DNA of 64,000 bases from Thiopseudomonas alkaliphila (GTDB taxonomy: Bacteria > Pseudomonadota > Gammaproteobacteria > Pseudomonadales > Pseudomonadaceae). Below are positions 44,586 through 52,437 of the stretch, in pieces (within the stretch, counting starts at the first letter, position 1; every line of letters starts with the position of its first letter). A model generated the notes under the pieces. The model was given only the letters and a program-made list of their open reading frames with translations. It did no database searches and was not told the DNA's origin. The translations under genes and the position numbers were made by a program. The stretch is taken from positions 310,001-374,000 of the forward strand of contig NZ_CP012358.1 in assembly GCF_001267175.1 (NCBI RefSeq), written 5' to 3'.

Positions 44586-45359
44586 ATGCACAAAGCGATA
44601 ATACCAAGCAATCACACAGAAGTAACTATGAGCAGCCAGCAAATTGCTGAGCTGGTGGATAGTCGGCACGATAGTGTTAGACGTACCATCGAGCGTTTGG
44701 CTGGCGCAGGTGTAATTCAACTCCCACCGTTGGTGGAAGTTAAAAATCATCTAGGTCAGCAAGTTCAAACCTATCTTTTTAGCGGCGTGACAGGTAAGCG
44801 TGACTCGATTGTAGTCGTTGCCCAGTTGTCACCCACATTCACCGCCCGCTTGGTGGACCGTTGGCAAGAACTAGAAGCGCAACTGGCCAAGCCTGTTATT
44901 CCCACCAGTTTTGCTGAAGCATTACGCCTTGCAGCTGATCAACAAGAACAGATCCAGCAGCTGGAGCTTACCAATCAACAGCAAGCCAGCCGAATTGATG
45001 CGCTAGAACAATTGCTGGCAGCCGGTGTAACTGCGCCTGACTTTTGCCGCCGCTTAAATGGCGTTAACACAATGGAAATCAACGCCTACTTGCAGCGTGC
45101 TGGCTGGTTGTTTGACTCGGGCAATGGGCGCAGCCGCTGGCGTGTTGCTAGCTATGCTCGCGACAAGTACATGGCCGAGCAAGCAGTAGAAATTAAAAGC
45201 GGCACAGCAGATGCATTTAGCGCAGTTAAAGCTGTATTGCTTAAAGCTGGCGCCCAACGACTACTCAAACTTTATTTGAGCAGCAAGTTACCTATGAAGC
45301 GCAGCTGGGACGGCGAGCTAAAGCATAACTTAGTTGGCGTGGTGGGGGTGGTAGCATGA
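44586..45359 (+). CDS. Rha-family phage regulator with KilA-C type tail
   Basis: 257 residues from the ATG at 44586 (an ATG at 44565 sits in the terminator). The N-terminal Rha-type DNA-binding domain (about 14-100) reads MSSQQIAELVDSRHDSVRRT then TGKRDSIVVVAQLSP. A coiled coil follows (about 118-155), then a C-terminal ANT/KilA-C-like domain with NTMEINAYLQRAGWLFDSGN. Such proteins interfere with phage growth in IHF-defective hosts or act as antirepressors. First gene past the cro terminator in the replication operon; overlaps the O-like gene. Confidence 0.82.
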   Translation: MHKAIIPSNHTEVTMSSQQIAELVDSRHDSVRRTIERLAGAGVIQLPPLVEVKNHLGQQVQTYLFSGVTGKRDSIVVVAQLSPTFTARLVDRWQELEAQLAKPVIPTSFAEALRLAADQQEQIQQLELTNQQQASRIDALEQLLAAGVTAPDFCRRLNGVNTMEINAYLQRAGWLFDSGNGRSRWRVASYARDKYMAEQAVEIKSGTADAFSAVKAVLLKAGAQRLLKLYLSSKLPMKRSWDGELKHNLVGVVGVVA

Positions 45360-46135
45360 GCATGATTTTAATGGCTAAAGCCATGCAGCTAAAAGTGGGG
45401 AATCCTACGCGTAAACTGGTGCTACTAAAACTGGCTGATAACGCCAATGATCAAGGCGAGTGCTGGCCGTCATACCAGAATATTGCTGACCATTGTGAGA
45501 TTAGTCGCCGTTCGGTTATTGCCCATATTAACGCCCTCGAAGGGGCTGGGCTACTGCGTAAAATAATCCGTAAAGGCACCCATCATGGCAACGCCTCAAA
45601 TATCTTTGTTTTATCGTTAGATGGTGAAAAATCTGCACCACCTAAAACTAAAAATACTAATGATTTAGCTGGTGAAAATAATTCACTACCTAGTGAATAT
45701 ATTTCACCCCCTAGTGAACCAGATGCACTAGGGGGTAGTGAACCACGTTCACCCAGAACCAGTCACTCTTTTGAACCAGCCATAGAACCATCTATTGTCG
45801 GGCAACCCAACACCGCCGCAAAAGTGATTAAGTATTTGAATCAGCGCACCGGTTCAAAGTTTAAGCCTGTTAAGTCAAATACTCAGTTGATTAACGCACG
45901 GCTCAAAGAGGGCCACAGCCTAGAAACAGTTATTGCGGTGATTGATCGTAAGTGCGCCGAGTGGCTTAACGATCCAAAAATGAGCGCATATCTTCGCCCA
46001 AGCACGCTGTTTAGCGCCAAGAATTTTAATAACTACGCTGGCGTGATTGATAAGCCGCTGGCACCGCAAAGTACTCAGGTAGCTGATGATCTGAACGACA
46101 CCAGTTGGATGAATGAACCGGAGGGCTGGTTATGA
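45356..46135 (+). CDS. O-like replication initiation protein
   Basis: 259 residues. The N-terminal helix-turn-helix of the phage replisome-organiser type (LADNANDQGECWPSYQNIAD, CEISRRSVIAHINALEGAGL) resembles O/DnaD-type proteins. A Ser/Pro-rich linker (100-150) follows and is encoded by direct and inverted repeats. The C-terminal conserved phage domain (TGSKFKPVKSNTQLINARLK, LRPSTLFSAKNF) recruits the replication machinery. Overlaps rha-like and P-like genes by four bases each. As in lambda, the origin seems to lie inside the gene. Confidence 0.85.
   Translation: MSMILMAKAMQLKVGNPTRKLVLLKLADNANDQGECWPSYQNIADHCEISRRSVIAHINALEGAGLLRKIIRKGTHHGNASNIFVLSLDGEKSAPPKTKNTNDLAGENNSLPSEYISPPSEPDALGGSEPRSPRTSHSFEPAIEPSIVGQPNTAAKVIKYLNQRTGSKFKPVKSNTQLINARLKEGHSLETVIAVIDRKCAEWLNDPKMSAYLRPSTLFSAKNFNNYAGVIDKPLAPQSTQVADDLNDTSWMNEPEGWL
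45682..45742 (+). other. Iterons inside the O-like gene (candidate phage origin)
   Basis: Three palindromic repeats: TTCACTACCTAGTGAA (45682-45697), TTCACCCCCTAGTGAA (45703-45718) and CACTAGGGGGTAGTGAA (45726-45742), spaced 21 and 23 bp, i.e. about two helical turns. They sit in the flexible linker region of the gene just as lambda's O-binding iterons do. An A/T-rich stretch (45640-45682) flanks them. Confidence 0.7.
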
Positions 46136-46806
46136 GAAGCGCCTTACAAGTAACCCAAAGCGTAATGCTGGCACCTGAACGGTACGCAACCCAGCCAGCC
46201 AAGCCGATTAGTGCAGTAGCCGATCATGAGTCGGGCTTAGTGGTTAATCGTTTGTTTCGTGAACTAAAAGCCATTTTTCCAGCATGGCGCAACGCATGGC
46301 CAACCGCTGAGGATGAGGCAGCAGCTAAGCGCAGCTGGACCAAGGCGTTTATTTCTGTGGGTTTAACTCAGCTGGAGCAGATCCACTTTGGTGTTGAGCA
46401 GTGCCGACTTAGTGGCCGCCCGTTTATGCCGTCCGTGGGCGAGTTTATCCAGTGGAGCCAGCCAACACCAGAAATGCTAGGGCTGCCCAGCGTTGAACAG
46501 GCATATCGGCAAGCGTGTGCCTTGGCCCATCCAGCCGCAGACCGCTCCCAAGCCCATGCCGCTGTTTTTCATGCTGCCAGCGAGACGGGATTGCACTTGT
46601 TGGCCAGTCAGCCCGAGTCGGTATCACGCCCAGTGTTCGATTATCACTATGGACTTGTGGTGAAAATGGTCATGCGGGGTGAGCCGCTGACTGAAACACC
46701 CAGAGCGCTACCTGCCAAGCCTGCCGAGCCAACTGATCAAGATCGCGAAAAAGGCGCCCAGGTGTTGGACGCTTTGCTTAACAAAATCAAGGGGAAACGA
46801 TCATGA
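46132..46806 (+). CDS. P-like replication protein (helicase recruiter)
   Basis: 224 residues. LFRELKAIFPAWRNAWPT, AKRSWTKAFISVGLTQLEQI and SGRPFMPSVGEFIQW are the conserved blocks of lambda P-type proteins, which bring the host DnaB helicase to the origin bound by O. Overlaps the O-like gene (ATGA) and the following small gene. The C-terminal ~40 residues are a Pro-rich linker and a short helix. Confidence 0.87.
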   Translation: MRSALQVTQSVMLAPERYATQPAKPISAVADHESGLVVNRLFRELKAIFPAWRNAWPTAEDEAAAKRSWTKAFISVGLTQLEQIHFGVEQCRLSGRPFMPSVGEFIQWSQPTPEMLGLPSVEQAYRQACALAHPAADRSQAHAAVFHAASETGLHLLASQPESVSRPVFDYHYGLVVKMVMRGEPLTETPRALPAKPAEPTDQDREKGAQVLDALLNKIKGKRS

Positions 46807-47039
46807 AGTGGAATCCGCCAACGAGCGCGCCGAAGTGCGGCGAGCAAATCATTGCCGATTTCGGCAGCCCATTCGGCTTGGATCTGGCTGTATGGGATAA
46901 GCACAAAAAAGCATGGCTTACGCCACAGCTTGGTTGGAACTTTGAGGTAAAAACGGGCAAGGAGTACCCGAGCTATCAGAACGAATACCGATCTAATGAA
47001 GATTTAGTGCGCTGGGCGCGCATCGAGGCATTTGAATGA
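46803..47039 (+). CDS. Small phage protein, 78 aa
   Basis: 78 residues, coupled to the P-like gene. Reads MKWNPPTSAPKCGEQIIADF, then WDKHKKAWLTPQLGWNF, a pattern shared by small phage proteins of the DUF551 type (W-x-P-x-x-x-x-P). Function unknown. ATGA overlap with the recombinase gene that follows. Confidence 0.65.
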   Translation: MKWNPPTSAPKCGEQIIADFGSPFGLDLAVWDKHKKAWLTPQLGWNFEVKTGKEYPSYQNEYRSNEDLVRWARIEAFE

Positions 47040-48238
47040 GCAAAACCGTAGTTGTAAACCTGAGTGACGCTGAGATTAAGCGGCAAATGATGGGCGCAGC
47101 GCATACTTTGCGCGATGCCCGTTATCCTGGGGTGCGCTTTCGGTTTTTGACTGATCGAACACGGGGGAGTTGGTTTTTAATTCAAGGTGGCAAGTGGCAG
47201 CGGTTGGGAGCTTATCCGCTGCTATCTGCAAAACAAGTATTAGGTACTTTGCCTGAGCTTTTAGCGCGTAAAGCCGCGAATCTAGATCAGCGGCTTGAGC
47301 AAGGTGAGTGGCTGCATTGCGAGGGGCTCCTTAGCTGGTATCGCGACCGTGTGTTGCGTAACCGTAGCCTAAGCCTAAAGCGCAAAGCATCTGTTGAGAC
47401 CATCATCGATAAGCACTTGCTGCCGTGCTTGTCTGGCGTAGCGATTGACTCAATTGATCGTGAGGTGATTGACCGACAGCTTGTATGGCCATTGCAGGAA
47501 AGCTACTCAGTTAGTTACGTGCGTCAAATCATGCGGGTCGCGCAGCAGGCATTTGCTCAGGCACTCAAGCTGAACATGATCCCTGAAAACCCACTGGCGG
47601 GCTTCAAGTTTGCAGAGTTTGTGCAGGCTAGAGAAAAGCCCAAGGCAGGCCGCTTACGCCCAACTGATTTACCTGAACTCATACAGCGACTGCAGCAGTG
47701 CTATAGCGAGCGAGTAGAGCAAGGAATGCTTGCCCTGATTATGTTGATGCATGGAACCCGTATTGGTGAAACACGCTTAGCTCGGTGGCGTGATATTAGC
47801 CTGGGCGATCGGGTGTGGTTTATTCCAGCAGAGAACACTAAAACCCGTGCAGAGCATGTGCTTCCACTGACTGAGCAGGCCTGCCAGTTATTGGTGGCTT
47901 ATCGGGAGCGGATGGTGGGCCGTGATGCAGATTATTTGTTTGTGGACGGCATGGGTCAATTGCTGAATGAACGGCAAGCCAGTAGCGCATTTAAATGGAT
48001 GAGCGGTGGCGATTGGAGCAGCCACGACCTACGAAAACTGGCTCGCACCTGCTGGGCAGAACTAGGTGTTGATTACTTAATTGGTGAGCGTTTGTTGAAT
48101 CACCAGATGGGGGTTTTAGCGCAGACCTATGTATTGACCACCCAAGAAGAACTCAAGAGAAAGGCATTAGAGCAGTGGCATGAACGCTTAGATGAGTGTG
48201 GGTTATCTGCCTTTCAATGCGAGACAGGTATTAGATAA
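47036..48238 (+). CDS. Second tyrosine recombinase, in the replication operon
   Basis: 400 residues. The N-terminal part resembles the DUF4102-like head (YPGVRFRFLTDRTRGSWFLI), with a SAM-like domain in the middle. The catalytic set looks complete: Arg in HGTRIGETRLARW, Lys in NTKTRAEHVLPL, SSHDLRKLARTCW with H-x-x-R, and LLNHQMGVLAQTYVL with His and the Tyr nucleophile. It is not beside attL and is embedded by coupling in the early operon, so it probably acts in lytic growth (e.g. multimer resolution) rather than integration. Confidence 0.9.
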   Translation: MSKTVVVNLSDAEIKRQMMGAAHTLRDARYPGVRFRFLTDRTRGSWFLIQGGKWQRLGAYPLLSAKQVLGTLPELLARKAANLDQRLEQGEWLHCEGLLSWYRDRVLRNRSLSLKRKASVETIIDKHLLPCLSGVAIDSIDREVIDRQLVWPLQESYSVSYVRQIMRVAQQAFAQALKLNMIPENPLAGFKFAEFVQAREKPKAGRLRPTDLPELIQRLQQCYSERVEQGMLALIMLMHGTRIGETRLARWRDISLGDRVWFIPAENTKTRAEHVLPLTEQACQLLVAYRERMVGRDADYLFVDGMGQLLNERQASSAFKWMSGGDWSSHDLRKLARTCWAELGVDYLIGERLLNHQMGVLAQTYVLTTQEELKRKALEQWHERLDECGLSAFQCETGIR

Positions 48239-48322
48239 AGCATTAGCGGTTTTAGGGTTAAAGCCTGATTTGATGCGGGGTTTAGCATTCTAATGAATTT
48301 GCAAAGTAAGAGGCGGTAAGGC

Positions 48323-48616
48323 ATGCAGTTTGAGCTAAAAAAAGTAAAACCTTGCCCTGCGTGTGGTGGCAGTGGTCGAGTGCGCGGCATGGTTTTAACG
48401 CTAAGTTGCCTAGATTGCGAGGGCTCGGGTTATGCCCTGATTAAGCCAGATCCAAAGCAGCGGGTTGAGAATGGATTGGCAGCGCAGCTGGGTGCTGAGC
48501 TGCGGTCGGCGATGGTGCGTATTTATCAGCTTGAGGCTGGCCAGCGAAAGGGTGAGCCGGCAGTGCATTCGGTTAACCGGTACGGTGCGGGAGGTAGTAG
48601 TTATGTCGGCGATTAA
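48323..48616 (+). CDS. DnaJ-type zinc-finger phage protein
   Basis: 97 residues. Two CxxCxGxG-type repeats (CPACGGSGRVRG and CLDCEGSGY) form one zinc-finger pair like the DnaJ central domain. The C-terminal half is a helix (GLAAQLGAELRSAMVRIYQL) and a polar tail. Such genes occur in the nin-like region of Pseudomonas phages. Overlaps the next gene by 14 bases. Confidence 0.7.
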   Translation: MQFELKKVKPCPACGGSGRVRGMVLTLSCLDCEGSGYALIKPDPKQRVENGLAAQLGAELRSAMVRIYQLEAGQRKGEPAVHSVNRYGAGGSSYVGD

Positions 48617-48809
48617 ATGGCGGCCAGTGCGCGGCGCTCACAACGTGTTTGAAACCGATCGGGGGTACATAGTTGCGAAAGTGAATGTGGCCGAAAAGTA
48701 CGTTTATACGGTTACAGCACCAGGCGCTAAAGAGTCGTTTGCTTATCTTGGAAGTCGTGAAGAAGTAGTGAAAGTGATTGAAGAGCACATGAAAGGAGAG
48801 GCTGAGTGA
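48603..48809 (+). CDS. Small phage protein, 68 aa
   Basis: 68 residues from ATG 48603, with GGGAGG about 8 bases upstream. Reads MSAIKWRPVRGAHNVFETDR then EKYVYTVTAPGAKESF, a small beta-rich protein ending in a charged helix. No family recognised. Overlaps both neighbours in the nin-like region. Confidence 0.6.
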   Translation: MSAIKWRPVRGAHNVFETDRGYIVAKVNVAEKYVYTVTAPGAKESFAYLGSREEVVKVIEEHMKGEAE

Positions 48810-49153
48810 TTTATTTAGAGTTGCCTTGGCCACCGCGTGAGCTTAGCCCGAATCATCGTGCGCATTATCAAGCTAAGGCTAGAGCAGTAAAAAGCTACCG
48901 CCGGTTATGCATGGCCTTTGCTTATAACGCCCGCCAAGAACTGCCGGCGGGCAAGCTGCTAATGAAAATTGAGTTTTGCCCACCAGATCGCCGCGCCCGC
49001 GATGATGACAACATGCTGGCCAGCTTTAAGGCTGGGCGAGACGGCATTGCTGATGGGCTCAAAGTTAACGACAACCGCTTTGCTACTCAGTTTGAAGTGG
49101 GTGAGCCGGTTAAAGGTGGTTTGGTAAAGGTTTTAATTGAGGTGGTTAGCTAA
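48806..49153 (+). CDS. rusA: RusA-type Holliday junction endonuclease
   Basis: 115 residues. ELSPNHRAHYQAKARAVKSY and the acidic catalytic cluster RARDDDNMLASFKAGRDGI are the hallmarks of RusA, a dimeric enzyme that cuts Holliday junctions during phage recombination. Full length compared with the E. coli prophage enzyme. Coupled at both ends (ATGA upstream, TAATG downstream). Confidence 0.92.
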   Translation: MIYLELPWPPRELSPNHRAHYQAKARAVKSYRRLCMAFAYNARQELPAGKLLMKIEFCPPDRRARDDDNMLASFKAGRDGIADGLKVNDNRFATQFEVGEPVKGGLVKVLIEVVS

Positions 49154-49662
49154 TGGAGTTAGAGCAAGATATTGTTCCTTTAGTGATTCGCGCGCTGGCT
49201 AGTGACACTTTAATGGCGGGATCTGCATCCATTAAAGATATTGATATGCCACGCAGTACGAACCCAGACCAGTTAACTAGGCATGATTTATTTGTAGATT
49301 CCTGCATGTTTCACGCCCGAATGCGTAGAGTGCTGAGCCCGATTGAGTATGCAGTACTGGTTGCTAAGTACTCCCCGTGCTTCAAAGCAAAGTTGAAAGC
49401 AGCAAGTGAGTTGGCTGCACATATAAAGTCCCCGGCACCTGCGCGCTTTAAACATACGGCGATTATTACTTGGGCGATACCTAAGCCGCGTGGTAATGCT
49501 AAGCGTGTGAGAGCGGTTGCTTTGCCCGATAAATGGTATCTTATGGACAATTGGTGCGATGAGCCAGTGCCAGTTAAAACGCAGGAAAGGTGGCGGCGTA
49601 AAATTCTGAATTTTTTAAATACTTTAATTAATGATGCATTTAGTGTACTAGCTTGGTATTAA
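49153..49662 (+). CDS. Possible late-gene regulator (Q-like position)
   Basis: 169 residues, coupled to rusA by TAATG. Contains RRVLSPIEYAVLVAKYSP near residue 58 and a basic middle (KPRGNAKRVRAVALP), ending in aromatic helices. The place just before the lysis genes and after RusA is that of the antiterminator Q in lambdoid phages, and the EYAVLVAKY stretch recalls HTH helices of Q-like proteins. No firm match; function inferred from position. Confidence 0.5.
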   Translation: MELEQDIVPLVIRALASDTLMAGSASIKDIDMPRSTNPDQLTRHDLFVDSCMFHARMRRVLSPIEYAVLVAKYSPCFKAKLKAASELAAHIKSPAPARFKHTAIITWAIPKPRGNAKRVRAVALPDKWYLMDNWCDEPVPVKTQERWRRKILNFLNTLINDAFSVLAWY

Positions 49663-49664
49663 CT

Positions 49665-50813
49665 ATGGATGAGTTTGTTTTTGTAGATATTGCAGGAAAT
49701 ATTAAGACATTTTTTAATGTTGAGTCTTTAATTGAGTTTATCTCGCGCGACATATCAGTATGGATGAATTTAGCGAAGAGAAAAGAGAAGCTGGAAGGCG
49801 GTAAAAAACTATACTATATAACTCCTAAAGATATTTATAGTTATTCAGATTCAAAAAGTGCTGGGCTGCCAGGTAGCTACTCAACATTTAGAGCGGACCT
49901 TTTAAATGACATTATGCATAATAAAGTTACAATTAAAGACTTAATTAGTATATATAGAGATGAGTTTGCTGGAGATCTTGTCTTTACAGGCACAAAAGCT
50001 TTTGAGGAGCTTGAAAGAATATTACTAGAGAATGAAGGTGTTAGAGAGGCAGAAAGCTTTATTCGTGGTTTAAAGCACTTAAAAAAAGAAATTGCAAGAG
50101 CGTCTAAAAATAATGAAGACGCAAGCGATCTTGGCTTTTTTGAAGATGGTTATCTTAGTTACTTGTCAAATAGACTTTTCTCATCTGAAAACATAAATTA
50201 CTCGAAAGTTCTTTCAGATATTTCAAGACTTAAGAATAATATAAAATTTGTTGATGATGAAAAAATAAGGTTTTCTAAGGAAATATCTAACCTTCATAGT
50301 GAGTATGTTCGAGAGAGAGATAGTTTGCATCATACATATACAGAGCTTTTAAGGCTTGAGGCACCTGCTTCTCACTGGGGGAATTCAGCTAAAAAATATA
50401 GACGTGCAGGTGAGGTTTGGACAGCCTTTCTTATTATTAGTGTTGTGGTGGGTTTTATAGGGTTCTCTAATCTTTTTATGTATTGGTTAGAACATGGAAG
50501 TAAGGAGATTTCCTTGATTACAGCGCAAAGCGCTATTTTTATTATGCTAGGATCAGCTGCATACTTTTACTTTGTAAGAGTCTGTTCACGTATAATATTT
50601 AGCTCATTTCACTTGATGCGTGATGCTGAAGAGCGTGAGCAACTAACGCATGTTTATTTGTCCTTGATAAAGGATGGAAGTATTGATTCTGATGCGCGGG
50701 CAATTATTTTACAGTCACTATTCAGTCGAACTGATACTGGGTTACTAGGAGGTGATTCATCGCCAACTATGCCAACTATAGATATGTTAAAGGCAATGAA
50801 AAACGATAAATGA
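49665..50813 (+). CDS. AT-rich membrane protein with coiled coil (DUF6161-like)
   Basis: 382 residues from ATG 49665. The N-terminal ~150 residues are mixed, then a predicted coiled coil (about 185-235). Two TM helices follow (about 258-282 and 293-317), then a short C-terminal domain with FHLMRDAEEREQLTHVYLSL, a mark I associate with DUF6161 proteins. A/T-rich, unlike neighbours, and placed between the regulator and the holin: probable cargo. Soluble sensor plus membrane anchor is the plan of several abortive-infection proteins. Inference only. Confidence 0.65.
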   Translation: MDEFVFVDIAGNIKTFFNVESLIEFISRDISVWMNLAKRKEKLEGGKKLYYITPKDIYSYSDSKSAGLPGSYSTFRADLLNDIMHNKVTIKDLISIYRDEFAGDLVFTGTKAFEELERILLENEGVREAESFIRGLKHLKKEIARASKNNEDASDLGFFEDGYLSYLSNRLFSSENINYSKVLSDISRLKNNIKFVDDEKIRFSKEISNLHSEYVRERDSLHHTYTELLRLEAPASHWGNSAKKYRRAGEVWTAFLIISVVVGFIGFSNLFMYWLEHGSKEISLITAQSAIFIMLGSAAYFYFVRVCSRIIFSSFHLMRDAEEREQLTHVYLSLIKDGSIDSDARAIILQSLFSRTDTGLLGGDSSPTMPTIDMLKAMKNDK

Positions 50814-50949
50814 TCTACTTGACTAAAGTGATCCAGTGAGCCAATATATCTCCATAGTGCGAATTTAGCGCATAACATATTTTAAACCCTAGCCATGCAA
50901 GTGGCTGGGGTTTTTTATTGCCTATCATTTAGCCCCGCGGGGTATCGAG

Positions 50950-51270
50950 ATGCATAAAATGCCAGATAAAGATCTAGGGTTTTGGGCGAGCATTATCGCA
51001 ACAGCCCGCGAACATGGGCTAATCATGATGCTCACCTTCATAATTTCATACTTACGAATCAATCTATATAGCGATGGCCGCAGCTGGAAAGCCGAGTTGC
51101 TGGAAGCGCTGCTAGGCACTTTCGTGATCATGATGGCTGCTAATGGTTTGCAAGCTTTGCAGATTAATGATGGCTGGGCTTGGGGAATGGCAATCTTCGT
51201 CGGATTGATTGGTATTGATAAGGCTCGAGCTTTAATTGAGCAAGTAGCCAGTAAGAAATTTGGGGGATAG
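50950..51270 (+). CDS. Phage holin
   Basis: 106 residues with three hydrophobic segments (about 14-37, 55-75, 80-97), a polar N-terminus (MHKMPDKDLGFWASIIATA) and a charged C-terminal tail, matching the class I LydA/lambda-type holin group (GRSWKAELLEALLGTFVIMM). It would form inner-membrane lesions at lysis time. No endolysin gene follows directly; it may be beyond the tail genes. Confidence 0.82.
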   Translation: MHKMPDKDLGFWASIIATAREHGLIMMLTFIISYLRINLYSDGRSWKAELLEALLGTFVIMMAANGLQALQINDGWAWGMAIFVGLIGIDKARALIEQVASKKFGG

Positions 51271-51271
51271 C

Positions 51272-51448
51272 ATGAGTCAGTCATTAAATGAGCAGCTTCT
51301 GGCGGCAGCTAACCTAACTAATGAGCTGCTAAGCACTTTAATTGAGCAGCAGGCAGCCTTGTTGTCAGCCTTAGCTGATGAGCACGGCATTGAGCCGGAA
51401 GAGATAGTCGCTCTAGATCTTGCTGGGCGAGTAATTGATCATGGCTAA
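51272..51448 (+). CDS. Small helical protein after the holin
   Basis: 58 residues from ATG 51272. Leu/Ala-rich amphipathic helix (SLNEQLLAAANLTNELLSTL) then GIEPEEIVALDLAGRVIDHG. No known motif. Overlaps the HNH gene. Could be a lysis accessory or small packaging factor; unknown. Confidence 0.55.
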   Translation: MSQSLNEQLLAAANLTNELLSTLIEQQAALLSALADEHGIEPEEIVALDLAGRVIDHG

Positions 51449-51749
51449 GCTTGAAATGCATCGTAGCCGCTTAGCCACTTTAAAAAAGACTAATCAAAAG
51501 CTTCCGCAGATAAAAACCTGGGGGCGTGGCAGAGGTGGCCGAGCTTGGCGTAAGCTCCGTGAGCAAATTATTCTTAGAGATAAGCAAATTTGTCAGCATT
51601 GCGGACTTCTCGCATTAGAGCCTGAAGTAGATCACATTGTGCCTTTAGCCGCAGGTGGGACAGATGCTCCAGATAATCTGCAAGTGCTATGTAAGTCACC
51701 CTGTCATGCGAATAAGACAGCACGTGAGAGCCGCGGAGACTTTAGCTAG
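51441..51749 (+). CDS. HNH endonuclease (packaging-associated)
   Basis: 102 residues from ATG 51441. HNH fold with CQHCGLLALEPEVDHIVPLA, then DNLQVLCKSPCHANKTARE. The two CxxC-type pairs bind zinc and the DH/H residues form the beta-beta-alpha-metal site. In HK97-type phages the gene just before terS encodes an HNH protein needed with the terminase to cut cos; the same position here supports that role. Confidence 0.9.
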   Translation: MAKLEMHRSRLATLKKTNQKLPQIKTWGRGRGGRAWRKLREQIILRDKQICQHCGLLALEPEVDHIVPLAAGGTDAPDNLQVLCKSPCHANKTARESRGDFS

Positions 51750-51775
51750 TCGTTGATATTTCTTCTTTTTTTACT

Positions 51776-51840
51776 TTATTTGAGGGAGGGGGGTGCCAAA
51801 AGTCTAAAACCTTGGCCCTGTGGATACCGACCCCTAACTC
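51776..51840 (+). other. Candidate cos region
   Basis: G-rich run followed by AAAAGTCTAAAACCTTGG and a C-rich segment in the 157-base gap between HNH and terS, the usual place of cos in HK97-type phages. No cut position can be assigned by eye. Confidence 0.4.
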
Positions 51841-51906
51841 ATTCGCATATTTTTTCCCGTTTTTGAAATATGTTAAGTCTGTTAAGTTTCAGCTATGGGG
51901 GGCTGC

Positions 51907-52437
51907 ATGGCGCTGACTTCCAAAAAGAAAAAATTCGCTGATGCTTTACTCGCAGGGAATACACAGAAAAATGCTGCTGTAATCGCTGGATACAGTGAAA
52001 CATCTGCATCACAGGCAGGATCTAGGCTTTGTAAAGATCAAGATGTTGAGGCTTATATAAAGCGTGTGAGAGCAGCAAAAAGCTCTATAAGTACGCCAAA
52101 ACAGGTCTCACAAAAAGTTAACATTCATGAGCCAAAAGTTAACAAAAAAGTTAACAAAACTGATGAAAATGTTAAGTCTGACTTAACAAGTGTTAACGCG
52201 GAAAATATAGGTGCTTTTTCTGATCCAAAAGATTATTTGCTACATGTAATGAATGATGAGCTCGAGGAGCCTCGATTACGAATTGATGCAGCCAAAAGCT
52301 TGATGCCTTATGTGCATGGGAAGGTTGCAGATCAAGGAAAAAAAGAGGCTAAACAAGAAAGAGCTAGGCATGCAGCTAAGAAATTTGCACCGAGTGCCCC
52401 ACCTAAGCTAGTTGTAAATAATGGTGGTGCTAGATGA
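51907..52437 (+). CDS. terS: Terminase small subunit
   Basis: 176 residues from ATG 51907, where a GGGGGG run supplies the SD; ATG 51895 is the alternative. The N-terminal HTH (KKKKFADALLAGNTQKNAAV, IAGYSETSASQAGSRL) is the terminase small-subunit pattern that recognises the packaging site. A Lys-rich linker contains repeated KVNK motifs (about 65-95). The C-terminal part (DPKDYLLHVMNDELEEPRLR) contacts the large subunit. Overlaps terL by four bases. Confidence 0.87.
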   Translation: MALTSKKKKFADALLAGNTQKNAAVIAGYSETSASQAGSRLCKDQDVEAYIKRVRAAKSSISTPKQVSQKVNIHEPKVNKKVNKTDENVKSDLTSVNAENIGAFSDPKDYLLHVMNDELEEPRLRIDAAKSLMPYVHGKVADQGKKEAKQERARHAAKKFAPSAPPKLVVNNGGAR

